Assembly (NCBI GenBank): GCA_965224015.1
Contig: OZ245032.1
Coordinates: forward strand, 2,046,001 to 2,110,000
Direction of reading: 5' to 3'
Length of the DNA stretch: 64,000 bases
Origin: CBDCVD01 sp965224015
GTDB lineage: Bacteria; Pseudomonadota; Alphaproteobacteria; Rhizobiales; CBDCVD01
Shown: positions 1-8,762 of the stretch, piece after piece
Position numbering within the stretch: position 1 is the first letter of the stretch
How the letters are laid out: each line of letters starts with the position of its first letter
The notes under the pieces: model-generated
The model's input: the letters and a program-made list of their open reading frames with translations, nothing else
Told to the model about the DNA's origin: nothing
Database searches by the model: none
Position numbers and translations under genes: made by a program

Positions 1-821
1 TTGAGCTTTCGACCCTGGAGGCAGCGGCTCTGCATCCGGCGCCGCGCAATCCCGCCTATACTCTTGATCGCGAGCTCACGCCGGAAAAAGTCAATCTATC
101 GTTCAACAATTTTTATGAGTTCGGTTCCCACAAGTCCATCGCCCGGGCCGCTCAGGCCTTGAAGATCGATCCCTGGCAGGTGCGTATTGACGGTGAAGTG
201 GAAAAAGAAATCACCATGGATGTACAGGACTTGATAAAAAAGATGGGTGTCGAGGAGCGACTTTATCGCCTGCGCTGTGTCGAGGCGTGGTCGATGACAA
301 TCCCCTGGTCCGGGTTTGCGCTTTCCAAACTCGTTGCCATGGCAAAACCGCTCTCGACGGCAAAGTATTTACGTATGGAAACGTTTCTTGCCCCCGACGT
401 GGCCCGCAATCAAAGACAGGTATGGCTGCCATGGCCCTATACCGAAGCCTTGACCATAGCCGAGGCAACCAATGAGGTGGCATTTTTGGCCTGCGGCGCC
501 TATGGCAAGACCCTGGCCAAGCAATTGGGCGCCCCTTTGCGCCTTGCAGTTCCCTGGAAATACGGCTTTAAATCCATCAAATCCATCGTGCGCTTTTCTT
601 TTGTTGAACACCGACCCATGAGCTTTTGGCAACGCACCGCGGGAGAAGAATATGGCTTTTGGGCCAATGTCAATCCCGAGGTTCCTCATCCACGCTGGAG
701 CCAGGCGCGCGAGCGGATACTTCATACAGGTGAACGGGTGCCGACCCTGTTGTTCAACGGTTACGCTGAACAGGTCGCAGACCTCTACAAAGGGCTGGAA
801 GAGGAAATGCTCTATCGCTGA
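1..821 (+). CDS. msrP: MsrP, periplasmic methionine sulfoxide reductase catalytic subunit (5' partial)
   Basis: Molybdopterin-dependent enzyme that repairs methionine sulfoxide in periplasmic proteins, receiving electrons from the haem membrane protein MsrQ. The open frame runs from the window edge (codons in phase with base 3), so the Tat signal and N-terminus lie outside. Family hallmarks are visible: YTLDRELTPEKVN near the start, NNFYEFGSHKS, and LRCVEAWSM with the molybdenum-ligand cysteine codon at 276-278, followed by PWSGFAL and the conserved end. A downstream msrQ would be expected in the usual msrPQ operon, but the next gene is convergent and is a transporter, so MsrQ must be upstream or elsewhere. 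The internal TTG at 159 is not a real start; the homology continues upstream of it. Confidence 0.95.
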   Translation, partial: ELSTLEAAALHPAPRNPAYTLDRELTPEKVNLSFNNFYEFGSHKSIARAAQALKIDPWQVRIDGEVEKEITMDVQDLIKKMGVEERLYRLRCVEAWSMTIPWSGFALSKLVAMAKPLSTAKYLRMETFLAPDVARNQRQVWLPWPYTEALTIAEATNEVAFLACGAYGKTLAKQLGAPLRLAVPWKYGFKSIKSIVRFSFVEHRPMSFWQRTAGEEYGFWANVNPEVPHPRWSQARERILHTGERVPTLLFNGYAEQVADLYKGLEEEMLYR

Positions 822-848
822 TCCTCCCCCGGGCTGAGCAATTGCTAC

Positions 849-1814
849 TCACATGATATCGGATGGGCCGTGCCGTCTGGTAAATAAATACCGGCTCAGC
901 AGCGGTGACAGGTACATGGGAATTTGATAGCAGCCGATAAACAGGAGCATCGGCTCCATCACCGCGGCCGGCATCACCGCCAAGAACAAGGCGCCGTTGC
1001 GGTTCCCCGCTGCAAGCGCTACGGTGCGCGTGTAATCGTCATCATTGATCGCAGGGATCGCCCGCGCCCGCGCCCCCCAGACAAACAGAACCACCATCCC
1101 CGTATTCGCTGCCACAGCCACAATAAATGTTACCGCCGCCATACCAGGCCTGGCAATAATCGCCGGCTGCACTGCGGCCATGAGAGCGATAACAAAAACC
1201 ATCATGATCAGGGCCCCCAAACCATCGAGCGCGCGAGCACGCGCGGTCAGTGCTGGTCCCAGGGGTGAGCGGCGCACAAGTGTTGCCACGGCCATTACCA
1301 GCAGAATGAGTAACCCCAGGCCAAAGGCAAGCCTGAACAGGTGATCGCTGAACTTTGCACCGATCATCATAGCAAGAAGCGGTGGTGCCAAAAACGGCGT
1401 TGCCAGGGTCCCCAGTAGTTGCAATCGCAAAGCGGCATCCGAGCTCAAGCCGCTCATCAGGGCAAGGTTAGCTAAGCCGGAAATTGCCGGCGCCGCGCTA
1501 ACCATCAGTACCGCATTTGCCAACACGCCCTGCCACCCAATGAGGCGAAACAGGCCGAACAGCACAAGCGGCACCACCACCTGCAGCACCAGAACCGTGA
1601 TCACGTCGCGGCGCAGTTCGCCCCAGCGCAAACGCCCGGGAAGGGCTTTTGCGCGCAGTGCCGCCAGAAAAATCAACGATCCTATAAAATACGGAATAAG
1701 CGGGCGCAGATAGCCCGCCAACTGCGGCATAGCCAGTCCCAGGACAATGCCAAAAAAGAGTGCAAAGCGCCCATAGGCGCCACAGAACACGAGAAAACGC
1801 CCAACCTTGTCCAT
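849..1814 (-). CDS. Bile acid:sodium symporter (BASS) superfamily membrane transporter
   Basis: A 321-residue polytopic inner-membrane protein with about nine to ten hydrophobic segments. Features resembling the BASS superfamily are the segment SAAPAISGLANLALMSGL around residues 105-125 and the late GNRNGALFLAVMPAAV segment, where the family carries sodium- and substrate-coordinating polar residues in crossing helices. Substrate cannot be read from sequence; members move bile acids, pantoate, keto acids or other organic anions. It is convergent with msrP (27-bp gap) and divergent from the channel gene at 1895, with about 80 bp between starts. The start ATG at 1814 begins directly before the first membrane segment. 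Confidence 0.7.
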   Translation of the reverse strand: MDKVGRFLVFCGAYGRFALFFGIVLGLAMPQLAGYLRPLIPYFIGSLIFLAALRAKALPGRLRWGELRRDVITVLVLQVVVPLVLFGLFRLIGWQGVLANAVLMVSAAPAISGLANLALMSGLSSDAALRLQLLGTLATPFLAPPLLAMMIGAKFSDHLFRLAFGLGLLILLVMAVATLVRRSPLGPALTARARALDGLGALIMMVFVIALMAAVQPAIIARPGMAAVTFIVAVAANTGMVVLFVWGARARAIPAINDDDYTRTVALAAGNRNGALFLAVMPAAVMEPMLLFIGCYQIPMYLSPLLSRYLFTRRHGPSDIM

Positions 1815-1894
1815 TGAACACCTGCATTGACGCCATTACTATGACAGTGATCCGCCGCATGCCAAGTATGGCGCGGCAACAGTGAGGGGAGACC

Positions 1895-2839
1895 ATGACT
1901 TACCGTAGCCGCATGCACGCTGTTCTTGAGCGTTCCGAACGCACCGATCCTATTGGGCGCTATGTCGACATGGCTCTAATCCTATTGATCACCGTTAACA
2001 TTGTCTCGGTGATTTTGGAAACCGTGGATTGGATTTATGCCGCTTATGGACCCGTTTTCACGATCATTGAGTGGATATCTGTCGCGGTTTTCACCATTGA
2101 ATATTTGTTGCGCCTTTGGAGTTGCGTTGAAGCGCAGGGCGAGGACACCCCCACACAAACACGGCTGAAATATATCGCCTCCCCTCTTGCCATTATTGAT
2201 CTCATTGCCATCTTACCGTTCTATCTAGCGTTCGTGGTGGCGATGGACCTGCGTTTTTTGCGCGTTCTGCGCCTGTTGCGTATTTTCAAGCTCACCCGCT
2301 ATTCATCGGCGATGACCATGTTGCTTGACGTTTTTCGTGAGGAGGCGAACTCATTTTTTGCCGGTTTTTTCATTCTCATTGTCCTCTTGATCCTGGCCGC
2401 CAGCGGTGCATTCCTTGTCGAGCATGACAGCCAACCCGATAAGTTCGGCTCCATCCCCGCCGCCATGTGGTGGGCAATGGCCACCCTGACCACGGTTGGC
2501 TACGGTGACGTGACGCCGATAACGGCCATGGGTAAGCTATTCGGCGCTGTTGTGACCGTGATCGGCATTGGCATGGCAGCGCTTCCGGCGGGCATATTGG
2601 CAAGCGGATTGGCGGATCAATTACGGCGCAAGCGCGAGGCCCTGACAGCTCTTTATCGCGCCGCTCTTGAGGATGGAACCATCGATGCGCAGGAGGAGCG
2701 GGACCTTGAAGAGCTTCGCAAAACGTTGGGGCTCAGCAAACGCCTGGCCGAAGATGTTTTGGAAACCATGCACCGCGAGCGTGATGCCTTGGCCGCCATG
2801 CGCTGTCCCCATTGCGGCAAAGCCCTACCGAGCGAGTAA
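1895..2839 (+). CDS. Voltage-gated potassium channel family ion transporter
   Basis: A 314-residue six-transmembrane channel subunit. S1-S3 occupy about residues 24-110, the S4 segment at 118-136 carries regularly spaced arginines (LRFLRVLRLLRIFKLTR), S5 lies at 153-175 and the pore loop holds the potassium selectivity filter TVGYGD at 200-205, followed by S6. The cytoplasmic tail is helical and highly charged and ends in a half zinc-ribbon CPHCGK near residue 307; this single CxxC may pair between subunits (inference). The gene starts just after a GAGGGGAGA ribosome site. Downstream the stop codon is followed at once by a short IS1182-end remnant and a tandem repeat block. Confidence 0.88.
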   Translation: MTYRSRMHAVLERSERTDPIGRYVDMALILLITVNIVSVILETVDWIYAAYGPVFTIIEWISVAVFTIEYLLRLWSCVEAQGEDTPTQTRLKYIASPLAIIDLIAILPFYLAFVVAMDLRFLRVLRLLRIFKLTRYSSAMTMLLDVFREEANSFFAGFFILIVLLILAASGAFLVEHDSQPDKFGSIPAAMWWAMATLTTVGYGDVTPITAMGKLFGAVVTVIGIGMAALPAGILASGLADQLRRKREALTALYRAALEDGTIDAQEERDLEELRKTLGLSKRLAEDVLETMHRERDALAAMRCPHCGKALPSE

Positions 2840-2840
2840 C

Positions 2841-2855
2841 CCGACACACTGCTAG
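2841..2855. mobile_element. IS1182-type element end remnant plus CTAG
   Basis: The string CCGACACACTG followed by CTAGG is identical over 16 bp to the right end of the full IS1182-family element at 37772-37787. No transposase is left, so this looks like the scar of a former insertion or deletion directly behind the channel gene. Confidence 0.5.
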
Positions 2856-2874
2856 GAATATCGCTGGACTATGC

Positions 2875-3024
2875 ATCGTTAAGACGGTCAAGCATCTATA
2901 TCGTTAAGACGGTCAGGCATCTATATCGTTAAGACGGTCAAGCATCTATATCGTTAAGACGGTCAAGCATCTATATCGTTAAGACGGTCAAGCATCTATA
3001 TCGTTAAGACGGTCAAGCATCTAT
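2875..3024. repeat. Six tandem copies of a 25-bp unit
   Basis: Six head-to-tail 25-bp units start at 2875, 2900, 2925, 2950, 2975 and 3000, each beginning ATCGTTAAGACGGTCAAGC. Only the second differs, by one base (GGTCAGG). The block sits between convergent genes, and the last unit supplies the final codons and TGA stop of the minus-strand GMC oxidoreductase at 3013. The near identity implies recent slippage expansion. Confidence 0.95.
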
Positions 3025-4659
3025 AAAGACGCCTGGGAGCCTTCCCAAAACAAGCTCGGCACATCGATCGCCTAGCATCATGGCGGGTGCATTTGTGTTT
3101 CCAGCATTAATATTTGGGACCGCCGACATGTCGCATACGCGCAGATTTTCGAACCCACGCACCCGCATATGCGCATCAAGGACCGCCATTGGATCCGCGT
3201 CAGCTCCCATGCGGGCAGTGCCGGCGGGGTGGTAATTTGTTTTTACAAAGCGCTTGCAATGCGCCTGCAACGCGGCTTCGGACAGATCGTGCGGGGAGGG
3301 AATGGCTACGCGTTCGATGTGTTCGGCCAGAGGTGAGGACTCGAATGCCTTTAGGAAAAAGCGTTGCCCCGAAATCATCTCCTTCATGTCATCAGGATGC
3401 TTTAGAAGATTTGGCGAAACGACCGGCATCTCAAACGGGTCACCAGACCGAAGCCGAACCTGGCCTCGTGAACGTGGCTTGATAACCACCGTTGTCACAG
3501 TCATGCCATGACCATCGGGGACCAGGTCGCGCGTATCGCGGTCCAAATAGACAATCGGGACGCAAAAGGCCTGGATTGTGGGCGCCTCTTCTGCATTGGC
3601 GGGATTGACGAACGCTCCGGCTTCAACACCCGCGGAAGTGACGGGCCCCGTTCCGAACAGCTTAAACTGAATGCCGTTTCGAAGCATCCGCCAGCCGTCC
3701 CCCTGCCTGTAATAACCGTATGGCCCGTTGGCCAGGGCCGTGATGGGCACTTCGGGATGGTCGATGAGGTTTTGACCGACCCCTGGAAGATCGACTTCGA
3801 CAGCGATTTCATGGTCACGCAGATGATCCGCCGGGCCAATGCCCGATAGCATCAGGAGTTTGGGTGTGACCAAGGCGCCCGCCGTTACGACGACTTCGCC
3901 ATCGGCCTGCACGGTGTGGATATGTCCGGCTTTGTCGCGGTACTCAACCCCGGTGGCCCGACCGTTTTCGACAACAATTCGTTTCACTTCGGCGTTGAGG
4001 CGCACGCTGAGGTTTGCGTTGTTGCGCTGCGGCGTGACATAGGCATGAGCCGCAGAACTGCGTTTGCCGTGACGGTTCATGAATTGGTAAAAGCCTACCC
4101 CCCTTTGCGACGCTCCGTTGAAGTCGGCATTGAACGGCTCCCCCAGAGCCTGAACCGCCTGCACGAACCATCGCGACATCTGATCAATGTGTCCGGGATC
4201 GGACACAAGCATCGGCCCGCTTATGCCGTGAAGTTCGTTGTGCAACCGATTGTTGGCTTCCATTTGCCGGAAGTGGGGCAACACATCGTCCCAGGCCCAG
4301 CCGACACTATCATTATTTCCCCGCAGAATTTCCTGCCATTCATCGTAATCTGCGGGTCTGCCTCGCATGTAGACTTGCGCATTGACGGACGACCCGCCGC
4401 CCAACACATGGCCTTGCGGTATTTCATGGACCCGCCCGTCGAGATGGTCTTGCGGGGTCGTCTTGTGATACCGCATGTATTTGGAACCCTTTAACATTTT
4501 GAATATGCCTGGCGGCATATCCAAAAGCGGGTGGCGATTGGAGTGTCCGGCTTCCAACAGTAGCGTGCGCGCATTTGCGTCGCTGGCCAGTCGGGCGGCA
4601 ACGACACATCCTGACGAACCGCCGCCAACGACAATGTGATCAAATCGTTCGCGCATCAA
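3013..4659 (-). CDS. GMC family oxidoreductase (choline dehydrogenase-like)
   Basis: A 548-residue FAD-dependent alcohol or polyol dehydrogenase of the glucose-methanol-choline family. Seen: the dinucleotide-binding VGGGSSG at residues 11-17, the second GMC signature GGGSSVNAQVYMRG at 87-100, and the C-terminal catalytic region NYHPAGTARMG with the active-site His followed by the NTNAP segment. Substrate is unknown; it probably oxidises a hydroxyl group of a compound handled by the neighbouring transporter (inference). It follows the LacI regulator by 13 bp on the same strand, so both are likely co-transcribed. Its last residues and stop codon lie inside the 25-bp tandem repeat, so repeat length could change the C-terminus. 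Confidence 0.9.
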   Translation of the reverse strand: MMRERFDHIVVGGGSSGCVVAARLASDANARTLLLEAGHSNRHPLLDMPPGIFKMLKGSKYMRYHKTTPQDHLDGRVHEIPQGHVLGGGSSVNAQVYMRGRPADYDEWQEILRGNNDSVGWAWDDVLPHFRQMEANNRLHNELHGISGPMLVSDPGHIDQMSRWFVQAVQALGEPFNADFNGASQRGVGFYQFMNRHGKRSSAAHAYVTPQRNNANLSVRLNAEVKRIVVENGRATGVEYRDKAGHIHTVQADGEVVVTAGALVTPKLLMLSGIGPADHLRDHEIAVEVDLPGVGQNLIDHPEVPITALANGPYGYYRQGDGWRMLRNGIQFKLFGTGPVTSAGVEAGAFVNPANAEEAPTIQAFCVPIVYLDRDTRDLVPDGHGMTVTTVVIKPRSRGQVRLRSGDPFEMPVVSPNLLKHPDDMKEMISGQRFFLKAFESSPLAEHIERVAIPSPHDLSEAALQAHCKRFVKTNYHPAGTARMGADADPMAVLDAHMRVRGFENLRVCDMSAVPNINAGNTNAPAMMLGDRCAELVLGRLPGVFIDA

Positions 4660-4672
4660 ACCGCTCCAGGCT

Positions 4673-5776
4673 TTATCTTGTCGGCTTTCGTGGTGGGGCT
4701 ATGGAGTCGCGTTCCACGAGTTCGCATTCCAGCTTTGTGAGTGGATGACGCTGATTGCCAGCGATCTGGCCATGAAACATCTTGTCTATGACCCAGCGAC
4801 CCAGGGCGCGGTCGGCCAGATTCATGGAGGTCAGTGGGGGAGAGAGGTGCCGGGCCAGTTCATCGTCGTCATAGCCGATCACCGAGACATCTTCGGGTAT
4901 GGACAGCCCAAGCTCTTTGAGGGCTTCGTAACACCCGACGGCCATTCTGTCGTTCTGGCAGAATATTGCGGTGGGGGGATCGGGTAAGGCCATGAGCGCC
5001 TTGGTTCCCTTAAAGCCCGAGCTGGGAAGCCAGTTGCCTTCCAGGACAAGTTCCTCATCAAAGGGAAGGTCGGCCGTTGCCAGCGCATTTCGATAGCCGT
5101 TCAGACGATCACCGGCTGCTTCCATGAACGGCTCGCCAATAATCGTTCCAATGCGTGTATGACCGGCCTTGATCAGTGCATTTGTCGCGGTATGGCCGCC
5201 GGCAACCTCGGCGGGGACAACGGCCGGAATCGACAGATCATCGCAATAGCAGTTCAGCAGAAAGACCGGTATGTCGGTTTGCAGCAGAATTTCCGGCGGG
5301 ACGATGTGTCTGGTAAACACACATGCGTAAATGATTACAACGACGCCCTGATCCAACAAGTATTTGAGCGTTTTCGGTTCCAGAACCGGATCATTTTGCG
5401 TTTCGGCCAACAAAACGATGTTTCCGGTCGCTTTGACCGCCTGCATGACGCCTTCAAAAGCGCGGACGCCTTCGGGGCTGGCTGTAAGATCATCGATCAC
5501 GAAACCGATCGGCCCATCGAGATATTGCCCCGCCTTTTCGGGCCGTTTGAGGCCGGGGAGCGTCTGCGCGGCGTAGCCCAACTGCTCGGCGGCCTTTCGA
5601 ACCCGTGCCTTGGTGCTGTCGGAGATCTTTATGGAGTCATTGGCGTTCAGCACGGCTGAAACGGTTGGCTGCGAACACCCCGCCACGCGGGCGATATCCT
5701 GCATAGTGACCCGCTCCCTCCCGGATACTCTTCCAATGCCTTCGTGGCGCGATTGCGAGGACTTGTCGTTCATCAA
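4673..5776 (-). CDS. LacI family transcriptional regulator
   Basis: A 367-residue repressor-type protein. An N-terminal helix-turn-helix at about residues 22-45 (VTMQDIARVAGCSQPTVSAVL) is followed by the hinge helix and a periplasmic-binding-protein-like ligand domain, including VIGYDDDELARHLSPPLTS near the C-terminus. It is divergent from the ribose-type ABC operon at 6205 and heads the short operon with the GMC oxidoreductase, so it most likely controls the whole module in response to the transported sugar or sugar acid. I could not find a convincing CG-centred LacI palindrome in the intergenic region. A 20-residue N-terminal extension precedes the helix-turn-helix; an internal start cannot be excluded. 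Confidence 0.9.
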   Translation of the reverse strand: MMNDKSSQSRHEGIGRVSGRERVTMQDIARVAGCSQPTVSAVLNANDSIKISDSTKARVRKAAEQLGYAAQTLPGLKRPEKAGQYLDGPIGFVIDDLTASPEGVRAFEGVMQAVKATGNIVLLAETQNDPVLEPKTLKYLLDQGVVVIIYACVFTRHIVPPEILLQTDIPVFLLNCYCDDLSIPAVVPAEVAGGHTATNALIKAGHTRIGTIIGEPFMEAAGDRLNGYRNALATADLPFDEELVLEGNWLPSSGFKGTKALMALPDPPTAIFCQNDRMAVGCYEALKELGLSIPEDVSVIGYDDDELARHLSPPLTSMNLADRALGRWVIDKMFHGQIAGNQRHPLTKLECELVERDSIAPPRKPTR

Positions 5777-6204
5777 ACCTCCGAGCTCGTTGAAAGACCT
5801 AGCTTACCGGCAGGCCGTAAGCAAGAGAAATTTTAGTAATATTAGTTATTGACAACTGATAATTATTAGCTTCTAAATAACCGAAGGGTACGGTCTCGTG
5901 CCGGTCGCGAAATCTGTCGCGCGGGCACCGAATTGTCAGCTTTTTTGCTCATCAATAACTTTCGTCCCTTGAAACCGGCGCCCTACGAACTGCAGTTCGG
6001 CGAGATTTACCGGACCCGCACAAATGGCGAGGCCACGGGGCTTTCCCCCTGGCGGGAGGCTGTTGGGCTTGGGCGAGCAAGACGGGAAATACGGGAAATA
6101 CAGATTCGGCGGTTATGTGCGAAAGCAGACCAGCTATTTCAACTGGGGATAATCCCCAAATCAACGCGTGGGCTTTCATCTCACGCCACCCAAGGAGGAA
6201 TACC
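5777..6204 (+). promoter_or_regulatory. Divergent intergenic control region with candidate promoter
   Basis: This 428-bp gap separates the LacI gene from the ABC operon. A candidate plus-strand promoter has TTGACA at 5849-5854, a 17-bp spacer and TCTAAA at 5872-5877 in an AT-rich patch (5830-5880), which also has an imperfect dyad around TTATTGACAACTGATAA that could serve as an operator. A strong ribosome site AAGGAGG at 6192-6198 precedes the ATG at 6205. No open frame here looks coding. Confidence 0.4.
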
Positions 6205-7182
6205 ATGAAACGCAGAACATTTATTGGTGTGGCAACTTTTGCTTTGGCGACGTCGGTGGCTGCTGTCTCGTTCGCTCAGAGTCTGCCGCCGTTGGAAAAA
6301 AAGGACCGCTACAAGGTTGGTTTTGCTCAAATGGAAAGCAACAATCCATGGCGCATCGCTGAATCCAAATCCTTTGTAGATACGGCCGATACATGCGGAT
6401 GGGATCTTGTCGCAACCGATGCAGCCGGTTCCGCTGCAAAGCAGGTGGCAGATGTGGATTCGATGATCGCCCAGGGCATAGATGTACTCTTTTTGCCGCC
6501 TCGCGAAGAAAAGCCGCTCGTGCCTGCGGTCAAGAAGGCAGCCGCTGCGGGAATCCCCACATTTTTGGTTGATCGGTCCGTCGATCCCAATGCCGTCAAA
6601 GCGGGCGTGGATTATGTGGCTTTTCTGGGCTCGGACTTTATTGACCAAGGACGGCGTGTGGCCGAATGGACTCTGGCGAATTTCAACGGCGACAAAGGTA
6701 TTATTGTCGAACTGGAAGGTACAACTGGTTCCTCACCGGCAAATGATCGCCGCAAGGGTTTTGACGACGTGATGGCGAAACATGACAATATGACCATCGT
6801 CGCCTCACAGTCGGGGGACTTTGCCCGCGACAAAGGCCGCCAGGTGATGGAAACCTTGCTGCAAGCCCATCCCGATGTGAACATTGTTTACGCCCACAAT
6901 GACGAAATGGCGATCGGTGCCATACAGGCGTTGGAGCTTGCCGGTCGGAAACCGGGAGAAGACGTCCTCATCGTGTCGATTGACGGAACCCGTGATGCGC
7001 TTCAGGCCATTATTGACGGCAAGATGGGTGTAACGGTTGAGAGCTCACCTTTCTTCGGGCCGCTCGCCTGCGATGTCATGAAGCGGTATGCCGCCGGCGA
7101 AACGATCGAGCCATGGGTGAAAGTAGAAGACCGCATCTTCACGAAGGAGAATGCGGCTGAACATGTGGGGGAAGCGTACTAA
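6205..7182 (+). CDS. Sugar ABC transporter substrate-binding protein (ribose/RbsB type)
   Basis: A 325-residue periplasmic binding protein that captures a sugar-like ligand for the permeases at 8759 and 9758. The start at 6205 is chosen because of the AAGGAGG site just upstream and because it yields a clean signal peptide (MKRRTFIGVATFALATSVAA, cleavage near FAQ). The mature protein starts YKVGFAQMESNNPWR and keeps RbsB-family elements such as DVLFLPPREEKP, VDRSVD and VYAHNDEMAIGAIQALE. The frame is open further upstream to 6115, but that extension has no signal-peptide logic. First gene of a five-gene operon; a hairpin follows it. Confidence 0.92.
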   Translation: MKRRTFIGVATFALATSVAAVSFAQSLPPLEKKDRYKVGFAQMESNNPWRIAESKSFVDTADTCGWDLVATDAAGSAAKQVADVDSMIAQGIDVLFLPPREEKPLVPAVKKAAAAGIPTFLVDRSVDPNAVKAGVDYVAFLGSDFIDQGRRVAEWTLANFNGDKGIIVELEGTTGSSPANDRRKGFDDVMAKHDNMTIVASQSGDFARDKGRQVMETLLQAHPDVNIVYAHNDEMAIGAIQALELAGRKPGEDVLIVSIDGTRDALQAIIDGKMGVTVESSPFFGPLACDVMKRYAAGETIEPWVKVEDRIFTKENAAEHVGEAY

Positions 7183-7194
7183 TCTGCTCTCAAG

Positions 7195-7219
7195 GGGTGG
7201 GGGTTTGAGGCCCCCACCC
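7195..7219 (+). terminator. Intercistronic hairpin after binding-protein gene
   Basis: Perfect 9-bp stem GGGTGGGGG / CCCCCACCC with a 7-nt loop and no T-tract, between the binding-protein and ATPase genes. Such hairpins usually stabilise the upstream message or cause partial termination so that the binding protein is made in excess (family knowledge; not shown here). Confidence 0.7.
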
Positions 7220-7247
7220 GCGCATATGCGTTGCCAGGAGGCCCCCC

Positions 7248-8762
7248 ATGCTTTTGTCCATGTCCGACATAGATAAACACTTTGGTGGCGTACCGGCTCT
7301 TGCCAGGGCATCATTGGAAATCGTACCGGGTGAGATTCATGCCTTGATCGGGCAAAACGGCGCTGGGAAGTCGACGCTGATCAAGGTCCTGACGGGCGTC
7401 TATCGGCGCGATTCCGGCGTTGTAACGTTTAAGGGCAATGCAAGTAACATTTCCAGCCCCCGCGAAGCACAAAATGCCGGGATCGCGACAATTTATCAGG
7501 AACTGAACCTGGTTCCGTTGCGATCTGTCACCGAAAACGTCGTCATGGGCTATGAACCTAAGCGGTTCGGGACCTTCATCGACTGGCGCGCTGCCAACAG
7601 GAAAACCAGGGACATTCTTTCACGGTTTGGAATAGACATCGATGTCACGGCCCCCCTGGGCAGCTATTCGACCGCAATTCAGCAACTCGTAGCGATAGCG
7701 CGCGCGGTATCCCAGAACGCAAGACTTGTCATCATGGACGAGCCCACATCCTCGCTCGATGCCTCCGAAATTGAGGTGCTTTTTGGCGTCGTTCGAGGGC
7801 TGAGGGATAGTGGCATTTCAGTTCTTTACGTCTCCCATTTTCTGGATGAGTTGTTTCAGATTTGCGATCGCGTCACCACCATGCGCGATGGCAAAACAGT
7901 GGATTGCCGAAAAATCGAGGATACAACCAAGCTTGAACTGATCGCCGGAATGCTCGGGCGCGACACGCGCGAAATTGAAAAGGCGGGAATGACCGAGTTT
8001 GCCGGCGGTTCTGCCAAACACGGAGAAATCCTGCTGTCAGCGGACAATATATCGACCGGTCCGCGACTGACAAAGTTCGACATGGTTCTTCATCATGGCG
8101 AAATTGTCGGGTTAGGCGGGCTTTTGGGTTCAGGCCGGACAGAAGCGGCTCGAGCCCTGTTTGGTGTCGATCCGCTGGCTGGCGGTGAAATTCGTCTAAA
8201 GGGATCCAAGACGGCGCCTGCAACTCCTGCAGCGTCGATCAACAGGGGAGTCGGGCTTTTGACCGAGGATCGCAAGCGGGAAGGCATTATTCCCGATATG
8301 TCGGTTCGTGAGAATCTGACACTCGCCCTGCTGCCAAAGCTAACGAAAAACGGCCAGATCGATCGCAAACGTGAGGTAGAGCTTGTTAAGCGCTTTATGG
8401 ATTCACTGGGCATCAAAGCCGCAAGCATCGAACAGCCGATACGGGAACTCTCGGGTGGCAATCAGCAAAAAGTGCTGCTTGCCCGCTGGCTCGCGATTGA
8501 GCCGGAATTGCTGATTCTTGACGAACCCACGAGAGGCGTCGATGTCGGCGCCAAGCGGGAAATTCAGGCTATCATCCGCGGCTTCGTTGACGATGGACAT
8601 GGTGTTGTTCTGATCAGTTCCGAATTTGAAGAATTGGTGGAAGGTGCCGATCGCATAGTCGTGTTGAACGCGGGACGATCGGTGACCGAATTGGTCAATC
8701 CGGGGATCACCGAAGACAAGCTGGTTCGCGCGCTCGCTCATACTTGCGAAGCTGCAACATGA
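7248..8762 (+). CDS. Sugar ABC transporter ATP-binding protein (RbsA/MglA type, double ATPase)
   Basis: A 504-residue protein with two fused ATPase domains that powers uptake through the two permeases downstream. First domain: Walker A GQNGAGKSTLI near residues 35-45, Walker B VIMDEPTSSLD. Second domain: LSGGNQQKVLLARWL signature and LLILDEPTRGVDVGAKREI, the hallmark of carbohydrate uptake transporter family 2. The second Walker A is degenerate (GSGRTEAARALFG), as is normal in this family. AGGAG lies at 7236-7240. The stop overlaps the start of the next gene (ATGA at 8759-8762), indicating translational coupling. Confidence 0.95.
   Translation: MLLSMSDIDKHFGGVPALARASLEIVPGEIHALIGQNGAGKSTLIKVLTGVYRRDSGVVTFKGNASNISSPREAQNAGIATIYQELNLVPLRSVTENVVMGYEPKRFGTFIDWRAANRKTRDILSRFGIDIDVTAPLGSYSTAIQQLVAIARAVSQNARLVIMDEPTSSLDASEIEVLFGVVRGLRDSGISVLYVSHFLDELFQICDRVTTMRDGKTVDCRKIEDTTKLELIAGMLGRDTREIEKAGMTEFAGGSAKHGEILLSADNISTGPRLTKFDMVLHHGEIVGLGGLLGSGRTEAARALFGVDPLAGGEIRLKGSKTAPATPAASINRGVGLLTEDRKREGIIPDMSVRENLTLALLPKLTKNGQIDRKREVELVKRFMDSLGIKAASIEQPIRELSGGNQQKVLLARWLAIEPELLILDEPTRGVDVGAKREIQAIIRGFVDDGHGVVLISSEFEELVEGADRIVVLNAGRSVTELVNPGITEDKLVRALAHTCEAAT

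Noticed and set aside
924..1344. Arg/His-rich frames opposite the BASS transporter gene
   Set aside because: They are shadow frames with compositionally biased translation and no ribosome site.
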